A DNA stretch of 64,000 nt from Rubrivivax sp. GTDB taxonomy: Bacteria > Pseudomonadota > Gammaproteobacteria > Burkholderiales > Burkholderiaceae_C. Below are positions 12,001 through 16,931 of this stretch, piece after piece. Within the stretch, counting starts at the first letter, position 1. Every line of letters begins with the position of its first letter. A program made the position numbers and the translations under genes. Location of the stretch: positions 1 to 64,000 of the forward strand of contig JAIXWM010000189.1 in the NCBI GenBank assembly GCA_027491255.1. The letters are read 5' to 3'. A model generated the notes under the pieces. It ran no database searches, was not told where the DNA came from, and was given only the letters and a program-made list of their open reading frames with translations.

Positions 12001-12448
12001 GGGCGAACACCAGCTCGTACAGCCTGTCGCCGCCCCCGCCTTCGCGGGCCACACGCAGGCGGCCATCCTGCTCCTGCAGCAATGTGACGCGGTCGTCGCC
12101 CGCGCCCAAGTCCAGCACCAGGTTCTGCAGCGACGCATTCAGCGTCAGCAGCCGGTCCTTGCCCGTCAGCTGCGCATTCTGGGAGGCGGGCTTGCTGAGA
12201 TCGATCCGCGTGGCGGCGGCCAGCACGTCCGCCACGGAACGCGAGACCGACTGCCGACCCAGACCCTCGATGAGGACGTTGACCGAGGACAAGGGCTCGT
12301 CGGCTGCAGGCCGGGAGACCTGCAGCATGGGCTCGGCGGCCAGAAGGACACGATCCTCCAGCCGCTCGACCTGCGACCGATCGTCAAACCACCCGCGTCG
12401 CCGCAGAGGTGGCTTGACCGTCGCGGCGCGCCCACGCCGAAACCTCAC
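1..12448 (-). CDS. Giant repetitive acidic exoprotein with LEPR-XLL-like N-terminus (partial, C-terminus beyond window)
   Basis: The frame starting with GTG at 12448 stays open to the left edge, at least 4,149 codons with no stop. An in-frame TGA lies two codons upstream of the GTG, and an AAGGG sequence sits about 9 nt before it. Residues 30-40 read LEDRVLLAAEP, close to the LEPR-XLL motif found near the N-terminus of very large bacterial surface or secreted proteins. Residues about 560-1970 are built from units of about 300 residues, each with an LAFN-x-x-GW core. Residues about 2090-2880 form a very Asp/Glu-rich block with a different GW repeat. A Gly/Asp/Thr-rich linker lies near 3280-3330, and another LAFN unit appears at 4060. 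No enzyme motif was seen. Export and an adhesin, biofilm-matrix or surface-layer role are inferences from architecture. The neighbouring adaptor gene supports export. The gene's end and any secretion signal lie outside the window. Confidence 0.85.
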   Translation of the reverse strand, partial: MRFRRGRAATVKPPLRRRGWFDDRSQVERLEDRVLLAAEPMLQVSRPAADEPLSSVNVLIEGLGRQSVSRSVADVLAAATRIDLSKPASQNAQLTGKDRLLTLNASLQNLVLDLGAGDDRVTLLQEQDGRLRVAREGGGGDRLYELVFARPSGWLAIDGGSGVDQVVLGSLDLGAASLLVQGESIQLGAADEVRAGGSVLLGAESIASSEEEEVARQAEIAIEGSVVAGGALVLDARVAAAVTLVGEVPLALTDLSVSTRASAWIGAEATVTAASVEVIALTENRVVIDRSAAGGLVEMKADQVTLAGVAGGASITIQAADSGQGEAESQPGGVVIEALDRSRFSVVLDTVDSLSSGVATALGFGGFDAGLGRIDLFRDTRALLGDGLKTVTIAGVDEANAGSIHVAAASLDAEPDEADDEDRPGVFGEVISSLIGVQTMAVTDNVEALVFGAEVDAQALAVYAVSGATHGSSGKVAANKARGSTRAGLTDVQVQVPESVTVLARDQTVFNASSAGFSADVPTLDNVKVGIASASNTVERAVEAWALRSVIEAGDVAVIASGAAELGAVTESLAVVAPEGDAAEEEADTGGGGAGSSLALGGTFAWNQLTGSIQAHVVDTSVDAGDGNVFVEANQASALAAESSAGTAVTGAAGSAAGATLAFNAIGWDMGNIAAAGLNSLLGTDVGTTERPLVVDALVEGSDITAGGDVSVVATDEAGISAAISNASSASASGPGLGVGASAILASNRIRTETSSALRGAGGGRPRAEVEAGGAVTVNAAEAAEITADVTMSAVSSSGGSSVAVGGIVVRNDVRAGVLSDVEDLNLASGGDVAIDASLGARIEATLSGTVRASSESGFDESGEDSAAAEGDAGTGEASDGAGGAGAAPSSVAVNGLIATNLVLSQAEAVLRDASVAAEDGGLSVTAGNESSITATNTAVTESSGTAVGAVLAFNTIGWAAQNVFAAALDTFLGTDAVGTEVPAEVNVRIEDVEIDVAGDLDAAAVSVPQITATIVNAVSSSGGAAVGFVLASNLLSSRATLVLRPLGAGETDAVVVGGDLSARASDTAGISARIGGSASSSGAASVGGKLVRNDVRSVVDTLIDRATVAVEGDVAIQARGSSTITALLTDEPLEDVDIEAVDEASPLGPVVPEPEPLPGEVEDPEEASFALNGLIATNTVLAQVRNTVLDSRITAGGDLSVEARNGSLIEADNAATAAASGAAVAATLAFNTIGWESQNVLFNALDALLGTSIGDEDPALVAASVLSSALQAGGALAVEARARERVSAKILNEATSSGAGAGAGLVLASNMISARALAEIDAGDEGDAPVSISAGSTLSVTAEDEAQIEAEAEMVAGSGGGVAVGGLIVRNDVRSQVDARVERVQGSVVEDMLVLALESAGISATLTGETTSTAPAEEAPADEAGADAGTDAGTEAGTDAAAGDGADAGADAGTDAGTDGAGAAEQPAAPATSLAVNGLIANNLVLSRADAVVTGSVLVVEGALEVLADNVSTIEASNTATMESDGTAVGVMLAFNSIGWVPQNIFSNSINALLGTSAGAEMQPALVRARLVASDAIVGGDLRVQAGALEEDDPDAQHGAYISATLSNEATAGAGSAGASFVLAANRLATDSLAWISPSVDGPTTLTAGDDPPEPLALSAGGNVSVLARDSAIIGADASLAATSGGGVAIGGLAVNNDLRAGVRSGIDRVSLEAGGDVTVEALEVARLSATVSGVTQSLSEEEAADAGADAGATDGAAADAGAADGAAADAGGESLAGGTSTPIAVNGLIANNVVLSSAEATLTESELTAGGSLTVSAENESEILAENTASITSGGTAVGVTLAFNTLGWQPQNIFSKAVDALLGGNIGTEQPADVLAKIENTTFDVGGDLSVNAAMTATIDASTSNEASAEGGAAASMVLATNKVSSGADAFILMPAGSEEELVVGGEVTVEAADAPSINAVTIVVSASAGGDAGEGDGEYFAVDFNSADGEQEIDFGMQVLVAEDHEAGGTPGRIYRYLGGEATTVDLSETNYGDTGYWHELLPPVGFVGNVLGFLESEMPYQEKEVILATIPFGGEEHDVGFAVGGGWADLTVKDFLDGKGAKGAEAGFEATDTGFALGVGSLFDRVGPELRLDFRLPDPQMPYYEHDLVLGTIDHGGQSFDWGLRAAIGWPDTTLLQMINLPALLKGRFSPVLPEFGATVFFGDVEIDSLQFLPSKFVLRVPALQVTLFGKPVQIVHGGAIEIDTPQSLADFVDPGRDPMVIEMDPIDLDVLLGAEGVEERAEDYWDDAITIDINNPDLPYFEQDLVLTTVDLAGQEWDIGLRAGIGWHDKSLFEMFMEQPAEGSMTELETGVSIQAPGYNVLGESIQGPQVGLELLLPNPSMPQAQFRQSALGDEAADGSAATVDWGLEVSVGWKDLALFDVVDAEAWAEGELRFVLPELDLSIYADDGATTPFLPASFEVSLAPFKVTVLGQELLLDFGDSITIDTPDAYAHLIDPFLDPGELSLSAVDLDEVIAQMSELDLDGHVSGLDAYEVSGEEIEVNVLDPDSDEDDSVATVLGDLIKIIPSSFVLADLGVVGQLLGLDVEYTLPVSAFLPEELRAADSDEETFVIGLEEWLPESVYSYLEPFIDDESDPADVEADPIEFGRFDSNAERALNVLGAIGVVQAEDDSVGLPWIEQELRLSDAEADFESSDGSQWVEPEMLVKVAADHEPGGDPGRLYRYLGEQAQRIDLSRIRFDKDELWEEYAPLSAEAWQVDLRVTVGWEGMGLVQMLAEEPGDEPETLERPLVEGDDPLATRRAGVDLQSAGFEITRPTADGEKVLAVALGPKIAIELVVPDPDLPYVEYRQELGTVDAGEAGEVRWGVKGSVGWIDTSLLGLVDTFEFGLGAFDIAMPELGLELYVDMPEGVSAADLEPFLPANFAFDSPGFKLTLLGRELLLDFGTIEFETPEDYATLVSDEVDEADFEGELFDLDLDEALALYLEADDGEALEELEAYERSGDEIFIDLTSPDSIERGLAPVLQVLPSTFTLSDPQLIGQFFGIDIDLTLAVADIDDKFVEFSLEQLLPGELYELLEPFIVSDDGADPVELSLPTMEFASVGPEIPGVDSVLELLEVVPSEFRLYDPTVTLGLLGLQLSAEVPIVVGLNLLAQELDLVGFQYVEAAAPEDSYISFSIYDVLPDAVTGLLSYFIDDGLDADGLPQTDANGVPVENFFAIRIPEIDLGDITPSWLEKYTPIAQAAFKLAEPIFERFGIDLPISTMDLSETAAEGGGTGEDTTTGADGQDSTAGGQGEDTATGGAGTDTVAGGDGEDTTTGGQDGEEPVEAGDDPRVWADAVQSGVGEDARSEVQVLDLARVVSPALDQAVVDTSDWIVVTEAAKGASTGAPGIEITFKARFVTQEFKVWLGSDSARGVVGLFAGRDNERTIAELKTAYAKLLDGKIDGIAVRASDIIVTRDPSLTGEGVRFRVAFGGALKGKTIPATGFGFHLGSAQPSSTGFIHKRVTLAGEATPEQQRLSFAPAAAGEFQLSLTVDGKRLLTGEIAFGATAATVQTALNKALGTAGSAQVTQQSGALVVEFAGALAGRDLPPLETVVTPPALVPPQPQALEFTLSLGKRKTTAPIPVLEVGESANEYQVLNLQHRNADVGQKYRLSLGDRSAELRFSGDPTTDASRIEAALSAWVGKGNVTVRFDPASRVGWNFDIRFAKGAGAKDQLQVAAARVDKAATLLFNTRTVSEGRAAATAEDQATLIESALEATFGADTFTVAAQADGTYRIGFDGRYAKANIDQLKPTSLADTLSAAITTLEQGSIATGPGYTFVVPGAEAGVDTFDLRVTVDGVAYEATGLSITSTAAQIRSALAGALSADGARLDADGIAVQVEDGVEPGSFVVGFGGVLDGHSITAVEVGYTPGAQGETEPVVPPAPEPPAKAAMGVGGAVALNDIRSHAKAYIRHATLEAGSVSVTATEEAHITAELDVTAEATGGSAPGVAVGGVIATNLIQSRADAFITHSTVTTTEGDVTVEGSNTAHIDASNISAMSSDGKAIGVTLAFNTVGWQAQNVLFSAIDALLGTSIGDANPSEVMAYIDESDVDAAGAISVVATNDAMIRAQVANETSSALAPPEPPGADAADAAAGAGA
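2450..2610 (-). repeat. Low-complexity Gly/Asp/Thr linker in the giant protein
   Basis: The translated segment alternates GG, ED or TD pairs with Thr and Ala (for example GGQGEDTATGGAGTDT), giving a short-period degenerate repeat of about 50 residues. It separates the acidic GW block from the Val/Ala-rich region that leads to the last LAFN unit, so it is probably a flexible hinge. Confidence 0.6.
3800..6190 (-). repeat. Second repeat class in the giant protein: acidic block with recurring (I/V)GW motifs
   Basis: Six related segments end in GW: near 6172 (GFAVGGGW), 5935 (GLRAAIGW), 5455 (GLRAGIGW), 5195 (GLEVSVGW), 4140 (DLRVTVGW) and 3825 (GVKGSVGW). Most are followed by an acidic residue and a hydrophobic stretch. 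The block is extremely rich in Asp and Glu. Two YRYLG motifs, near 6385 and 4265, precede a variable acidic segment. The unit has no resemblance to the LAFN repeats on its right. It could be a calcium-binding or extended stalk module, but nothing in the sequence proves that. Confidence 0.65.
6540..10780 (-). repeat. Five tandem ~300-residue protein repeats (LAFN-x-x-GW units)
   Basis: Within the giant protein the core LAFN-(T/A/S)-(I/V/L)-GW, followed by an N-(V/I) segment and an (A/S)-LLG-(T/G) segment, recurs with CTG/CTC codons at 10468, 9595, 8764, 7849 and 6919 (residues 661, 952, 1229, 1534, 1844). Spacing is 291, 277, 305 and 310 residues. A sixth copy starts at 271 (residue 4060). Each unit also carries a (A/T)-N-x(5,7)-A motif and many Val/Thr/Ala-rich strands, as expected for beta-solenoid-like surface repeats. 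The copies have diverged, so this is old protein duplication, not recent DNA repetition. Confidence 0.8.
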
Positions 12449-12730
12449 TGTTCAGAGCCCTTCATCATTTCACGAACTTCTACGATCCGTTGACCGCTAT
12501 CTTTCTATCCAAAGAGTTTACCTGCTTACATACTCGAATAAACGCTGGCAGCCTCAATTTGACCCCGGACCAGGGTGGGTGCCAGGCAGGCCCGCCGCGC
12601 GGGGTGCAGGTCGGCACCCATGGCGGCCGCCATCCGGGCGCGCGCGCTCGAGAAGAAGCCGGACCGTCCTGCGTTTTCCTGCGCCAATGCAGGGCGCCGG
12701 GGCGGGTGACGCCCCGCCCTTGGGGCGTGC
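12449..12730. other. Spacer between the adaptor and giant-protein genes
   Basis: This 282-bp gap has a GC-rich half next to the adaptor gene and a distinctly AT-richer half (about 12470-12560) next to the giant gene. The AT-rich part probably holds the giant gene's promoter, but no convincing -35/-10 pair could be fixed. No gene was recognised. Confidence 0.5.
12698..12716 (-). terminator. GC-rich hairpin after the adaptor gene
   Basis: A perfect 7-bp stem (CGGGGCG / CGCCCCG) with a 5-nt loop lies 15 nt past the adaptor stop codon. No T-run follows on the minus strand, so it may be an mRNA-stabilising or attenuating hairpin and not a true intrinsic terminator. Confidence 0.3.
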
Positions 12731-13612
12731 TCAGTAGTGGATGCGCCCGGCCACGCCCGGGCGGACCGAACCGTCGGCGTTGTCGAACTCGGCCACGAGT
12801 TCGACCAGCCCACTCAGGGGGTCCGCGACGGGCGAGACGAACACCACCCGGGCGGACCGGGCGCGCGCAAAATCGTCCGAGCCGAGACGAACCGTGACGA
12901 CCGAGCCCACACGCAGCCGCAGACTGACGCTGGCGGGCACGGCACCCAGAAAGCGCACCCTGGCGACATCGACCACGTGAACGACGGGCTCGTTCGGCGT
13001 CACGCTCTCGCCGGTGCGTTGCAGGATGCGGGTGACCACGCCATTGATCGGCGAGCGCAGGTGCCGGCGCTCGTAGGCCTCGAGCGCCAGTTCGAGCTCC
13101 ACTTCCTCGCGCTGCTTGGCCGCCTCGAGCGCGCGGCGCTCGGCGACGACGGAACGCAGCGCCATCTCCTCGTCCTCGATCTGCTTGCGCGCCACCCCGC
13201 CAGCCGCCAGCAGCGGCCGCAACTGACTCACCTGCGCCTGCAGCACCTCCTCGCGCTCGCGCAGGTCCGCGATGCGCGCACGGTCCTCGAGCAGCAGACG
13301 GCGGCGCTTGACCTCCAGGTTCTCGAACGAGCGGTCCAGGTGCAGCACCAGCTGCCCGGCGGCCACGCGGTCACCCTCGCGCACCAGCAGCGACTCGACC
13401 CGCCCGGCCGTCGTCATGCTGAGCTTGAGTTCCTGCACCGCCTGCGTGACACCGGTGGCCATGCCCTGCGCCCGAACGGGAGCGACGGCGACGCAAGAGG
13501 CTGCGAGCAGGAGCACCCACCGCAAGGTCGGCAAGGCGCGCAAGTGCAGACGGTGGCGGCCGCGAAACGGAAGGTTGGGGAGCTTCATGAGGAGGGGCCG
13601 AGGGGGCATCAC
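12731..13612 (-). CDS. HlyD/RND-type periplasmic adaptor (membrane fusion) protein
   Basis: The product of about 293 residues has a positively charged N-terminus and a hydrophobic segment ending in a signal-peptidase-like site (residues about 30-50). It then has two lipoyl-like half motifs (near residues 70-95 and again after the coiled coil, around LRSPINGVVTR) flanking a charged alpha-helical hairpin at about 95-185, and a C-terminal beta-barrel region. This is the standard order in periplasmic adaptors of tripartite efflux pumps and type I secretion systems, though it is shorter than most. GTG 13612, ATG 13609 and ATG 13588 are all possible starts. It lies upstream of, and codirectional with, the giant protein gene, so a role in exporting that protein is a reasonable inference. 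No inner-membrane pump or TolC gene is visible here. Confidence 0.8.
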   Translation of the reverse strand: MMPPRPLLMKLPNLPFRGRHRLHLRALPTLRWVLLLAASCVAVAPVRAQGMATGVTQAVQELKLSMTTAGRVESLLVREGDRVAAGQLVLHLDRSFENLEVKRRRLLLEDRARIADLREREEVLQAQVSQLRPLLAAGGVARKQIEDEEMALRSVVAERRALEAAKQREEVELELALEAYERRHLRSPINGVVTRILQRTGESVTPNEPVVHVVDVARVRFLGAVPASVSLRLRVGSVVTVRLGSDDFARARSARVVFVSPVADPLSGLVELVAEFDNADGSVRPGVAGRIHY

Positions 13613-13949
13613 GGCCGTCCGTGGACCATTGCCGGGACAGATGCAATCGAAAGCAGACTAACTGCGTCAAAAGTGTAAACCCACCGAAAAATCACTGACC
13701 GCTCGAGACGCTGTCGTCTGGAGCTGCTCGCGAGCCGCCTGTCCGGCGCCACCGCGGCGCGACGCCGGCTCGAGGAGCCCGGGCAAGGCCCTCCCTACAA
13801 TATGCGGTTTCGCGCGAGCCGGGCGGACGCCAGGACCGCACATGTCTCGGCCAGAGGGGCCCGCGCAAGCCCGCGCCACCACCGCCGGTGCGTGGCCCCC
13901 GCCTCGGCCACCGAGCCGGCACGCCGGCATCACCCCACGGATTGCACCC
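13613..13949. other. Divergent intergenic region upstream of adaptor and dapD genes
   Basis: This 337-bp region lies between divergently transcribed genes. A TACAAT hexamer at 13796-13801 could be a -10 element for dapD, but no good -35 is seen at the right distance. The part beside the adaptor gene is AT-richer than average. No gene was recognised. Confidence 0.4.
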
Positions 13950-14771
13950 ATGACCACCTCCCTCCAGTCCACCATCGAAACCGCCTGGGACCAGCGTGCC
14001 GACGCCGCGGCCCTGGGCCGCCCCGAAGTGCGCGAGGCCGTCGAGCACACGCTCGCCGAACTCGACGCCGGCCGCCTGCGCGTGGCCGAGCGCCAGGGCG
14101 TGGGGCAGTGGAAGGTCAACCAGTGGGCCAAGAAGGCGGTGCTGCTGAGCTTCCGCCTCAACGACAACCGGCCGATGCAGGCCGGCGAGCTCACCTTCTT
14201 CGACAAGGTGCCGACCAAGTTCGCCGGCCAGTCCGAGGCGCAGCTGCGCGCGGCCGGCGTGCGCGTGGTGCCCCCGGCGGTGGCGCGCCGCGGCAGCTTC
14301 TGCGCCAAGGGCGTGATCCTCATGCCCTCGTACGTGAACATCGGCGCCTACGTCGATGAAGGCACGATGGTGGACACCTGGGCCACCGTGGGCTCGTGCG
14401 CGCAGATCGGCAAGAACGTGCACCTGTCGGGCGGCGTGGGCATCGGCGGCGTGCTGGAGCCGCTGCAGGCCAACCCGACCATCATCGAGGACAACTGCTT
14501 CATCGGCGCGCGCTCCGAGGTCGTCGAAGGCGTGATCGTCGAGGAGAACTCGGTCATCAGCATGGGCGTGTACATCGGCCAGAGCACCAAGATCTACGAC
14601 CGCGCCACCGGCGAGGTGATCTACGGCCGTGTTCCGGCGGGTTCGGTCGTGGTCAGCGGCAACCTGCCCTCGGCCGACGGCAAGTACAGCCTGTACTGCG
14701 CAGTCATCGTCAAGAAGGTGGACGCGCAGACGCGCGCCAAGACCAGCATCAACGAGCTGCTGCGGGACTGA
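13950..14771 (+). CDS. dapD: 2,3,4,5-tetrahydropyridine-2,6-dicarboxylate N-succinyltransferase
   Basis: The 273-residue product catalyses succinyl transfer from succinyl-CoA to tetrahydrodipicolinate in the succinylase branch of meso-diaminopimelate and lysine synthesis, in the cytoplasm. The sequence shows the family N-terminal helical domain (residues 1-100, including GVGQWKVNQWAKKAVLLSFRL-like text) followed by a left-handed beta-helix of hexapeptide repeats (for example SYVNIGAYVDEGTMVDTWA and HLSGGVGIGGVLEPLQ), and it ends in the usual short tail. Length matches the family. ATG 13950 was chosen because the protein aligns from MTTSLQSTIE; an upstream in-frame extension from 13842 looks non-coding. 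It is followed 7 bp later by dapE, the next-but-one enzyme of the same pathway. Confidence 0.96.
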   Translation: MTTSLQSTIETAWDQRADAAALGRPEVREAVEHTLAELDAGRLRVAERQGVGQWKVNQWAKKAVLLSFRLNDNRPMQAGELTFFDKVPTKFAGQSEAQLRAAGVRVVPPAVARRGSFCAKGVILMPSYVNIGAYVDEGTMVDTWATVGSCAQIGKNVHLSGGVGIGGVLEPLQANPTIIEDNCFIGARSEVVEGVIVEENSVISMGVYIGQSTKIYDRATGEVIYGRVPAGSVVVSGNLPSADGKYSLYCAVIVKKVDAQTRAKTSINELLRD

Positions 14772-14778
14772 GACCACC

Positions 14779-15924
14779 ATGTCCGAGGCCCTGCGCCTGA
14801 CCGAGGCGCTGATCGCGCGCCGCTCCGTCACGCCCGAGGACGCCGGCTGCCAGGCCCTGCTGGCCGAGCGCCTGACGCGCATCGGCTTTCACTGCGAGTG
14901 GCTGCACGCGGGGCCGGCGGACTTCCGCGTCAGCAACCTGTGGGCCTGCCGGCGCGGCGCGCGACCGGGGATGGCACTGGCGCTGGCCGGCCACACCGAC
15001 GTCGTGCCGCCCGGGCCGCTCGAGCGCTGGGCGAGCGACCCCTTCGTGCCCACCTACCGCGGCGGCCACCTGCACGGGCGCGGGGCGGCCGACATGAAGA
15101 CCTCGCTCGCGGCCATGGTGGTCGCGGCGGAGGAGTTCGTCGCCGCGCATCCGCAGCACGCGGGCAGCATCCACCTGCTGCTGACCAGCGACGAGGAAGG
15201 CCCCTCGGTCGACGGCACGGTGCGGCTGGTCGAACTGCTGCAGCAGCGAGGTGAGGCCCTGGACGCCTGCATCGTGGGCGAGCCGACCTCCGTGCAGGCG
15301 CTGGGCGACACGGTCAAGAACGGCCGCCGCGGCACGCTGTCGGGGCGCCTGACGGTGCGCGGCGTGCAGGGCCACGTGGCCTACCCCCAGCTTGCGCGCA
15401 ACCCCATCCACAGCTTCGCGCCGGCGCTGGCCGAACTGGCGGCCACCACCTGGGACGAGGGCAACGAGTTCTTCCCGCCCACCACGTGGCAGGTCAGCAA
15501 CATCCACGGCGGCACCGGGGCGACCAACGTCATCCCCGGCGAGCTGGTGGTGGACTTCAACTTCCGCTACTCCAGCCAGAGCACCGCCGAGGGCCTGAAG
15601 GCGCGTGTGCACGAGGTGCTGCACCGCCACGGCGTCGAACACGAGATCGCCTGGACGCTCGGCGGCGAGCACTTCATCACCCGCCCGGGCGCGCTCAGCC
15701 AGGCCCTGGTGGGCGCCATCGCCGACGAGACCGGCGTGACGGCCGAGCTTTCCACCACCGGCGGCACGTCCGACGGCCGCTTCATCGCCCGCATCTGCCC
15801 CCAGGTCGTCGAGTTCGGTCCGGTCAACGCGACGATCCACAAGATCGACGAGCGCGTGGCCGTCGCCGATGTCGAGCGGCTGAAGAACATCTACCGGCGC
15901 ACGCTGGAGCGATTGCTCGCGTGA
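14779..15924 (+). CDS. dapE: Succinyl-diaminopimelate desuccinylase
   Basis: This 381-residue M20-family metallopeptidase hydrolyses N-succinyl-LL-diaminopimelate to LL-diaminopimelate and succinate. Visible zinc-ligand and catalytic motifs are GHTDVVPPG (His72, Asp74), GRGAADMK, TSDEEGPS with the paired glutamates, GEPTS, and a C-terminal ATIHKIDE histidine. The dimerisation domain interrupts the catalytic domain in the middle, as is typical. ATG 14779 is 7 bp after dapD stop, so the two are almost certainly one transcript. Alternative family members such as acetylornithine deacetylase are less likely given the dapD neighbour and the GGTSDGRF motif. Confidence 0.95.
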   Translation: MSEALRLTEALIARRSVTPEDAGCQALLAERLTRIGFHCEWLHAGPADFRVSNLWACRRGARPGMALALAGHTDVVPPGPLERWASDPFVPTYRGGHLHGRGAADMKTSLAAMVVAAEEFVAAHPQHAGSIHLLLTSDEEGPSVDGTVRLVELLQQRGEALDACIVGEPTSVQALGDTVKNGRRGTLSGRLTVRGVQGHVAYPQLARNPIHSFAPALAELAATTWDEGNEFFPPTTWQVSNIHGGTGATNVIPGELVVDFNFRYSSQSTAEGLKARVHEVLHRHGVEHEIAWTLGGEHFITRPGALSQALVGAIADETGVTAELSTTGGTSDGRFIARICPQVVEFGPVNATIHKIDERVAVADVERLKNIYRRTLERLLA

Positions 15925-16012
15925 GCGCCGGCCCGATGCGTCCGCCGGCCCCATCGCCCGTCGCGCCGGCGCTGTCGGCCTGCTGCCCGGGGGCGCGTCG
16001 GGCGCGCGGGTG

Positions 16013-16876
16013 ATGACGACGCTGATCGAACTCGTCGAGCAATGCAGCGCCCGCCTGGCGGCCGCCGGCGTGAGCTTCGGGCACGGCACCACCTGCGCCC
16101 GTGACGAGGCGGCGTGGCTGGTGCTGTGGCGGCTGCAGTTGCCGCTGGACGACCTGGACGGCGTGGCCCTGCGGGTGCTGTCCGCCGACGAGGTGGCCCG
16201 GGTGCAGGCGCTGGTGGACGAACGCATCGCCACGCGCAGGCCCGCGGCCTACCTCACCGGCGAAGCCTGGCTGCAGGGCGTGCCCTTCAGCGTGGACGAG
16301 CGCGCGATCGTGCCGCGCTCGTTGATCGCCGAGGTGCTGGCCGAGGGCCTGATCGACGCCTGGCTCGGGCGCGAGCCGGCGCGCGTGCTCGACCTGTGCA
16401 CCGGCAACGGCAGCCTGGCCGTGCTGGCGGCGATGGCCTGGCCCGAGGCCCGCGTCGACGCCGCGGACCTGTCGGCGCAGGCGCTGGAGGTGGCGCGCCT
16501 GAACGTCGAGCGCCACGGGCTCGGCACGCGCATCGCCTTGTTCCAGGGCGACGGGCTGGCCGCCGTGCCGGGGCGGCGCTACGACCTGATCCTGTGCAAC
16601 CCGCCCTACGTGAACGCGGGCTCGATGGCCGCCCTGCCCGCCGAGTACCGGGCCGAACCGGCCCTGGCCTTGGCCGGCGGCGCCGACGGCATGGACTTCA
16701 TCCGCCCCTTGCTGGCCCATGCCGCCGCCGCGCTGGCTCCGGCGGGCGCCCTGGTGCTGGAGATCGGCCACGAGCGCGCGCACTTCGAGCGCGCCTTCCC
16801 GCAGGCCCAGCCCGTCTGGCTGCCGTGCAGCGCGGGCGACGACCAGGTGCTGCTGCTGACGCAGGAGGCGCTGTGA
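16013..16876 (+). CDS. prmB: 50S ribosomal protein L3 N5-glutamine methyltransferase
   Basis: The product of about 287 residues has an N-terminal helical recognition domain, a GEAWLQGVPFSVDERAIVPR segment typical of the PrmB/PrmC family, an SAM-binding glycine motif (LDLCTGNGSL), and the Asn-Pro-Pro-Tyr catalytic tetrapeptide in LCNPPYVN that grips the target glutamine. It would methylate the conserved glutamine of ribosomal protein L3. The RSLIAE segment and placement right after dapE, common in Burkholderiales, favour PrmB over PrmC. A GTG directly before the ATG (16010) is an alternative start. It lies 88 bp after dapE, on the same strand. Confidence 0.88.
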   Translation: MTTLIELVEQCSARLAAAGVSFGHGTTCARDEAAWLVLWRLQLPLDDLDGVALRVLSADEVARVQALVDERIATRRPAAYLTGEAWLQGVPFSVDERAIVPRSLIAEVLAEGLIDAWLGREPARVLDLCTGNGSLAVLAAMAWPEARVDAADLSAQALEVARLNVERHGLGTRIALFQGDGLAAVPGRRYDLILCNPPYVNAGSMAALPAEYRAEPALALAGGADGMDFIRPLLAHAAAALAPAGALVLEIGHERAHFERAFPQAQPVWLPCSAGDDQVLLLTQEAL

Positions 16877-16931
16877 TCGCGGACCCCTTGACAACCCCCA
16901 CCACACCGGGCCCGGACGGCGCCCGCCAGCC

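Noticed and set aside
12540..12600. Sequence around AATTTGACCCCGGACCAGG suspected as an insertion-sequence end
   Set aside because: No matching inverted end, target duplication or transposase was found nearby, so the resemblance is too weak to report as a mobile element.
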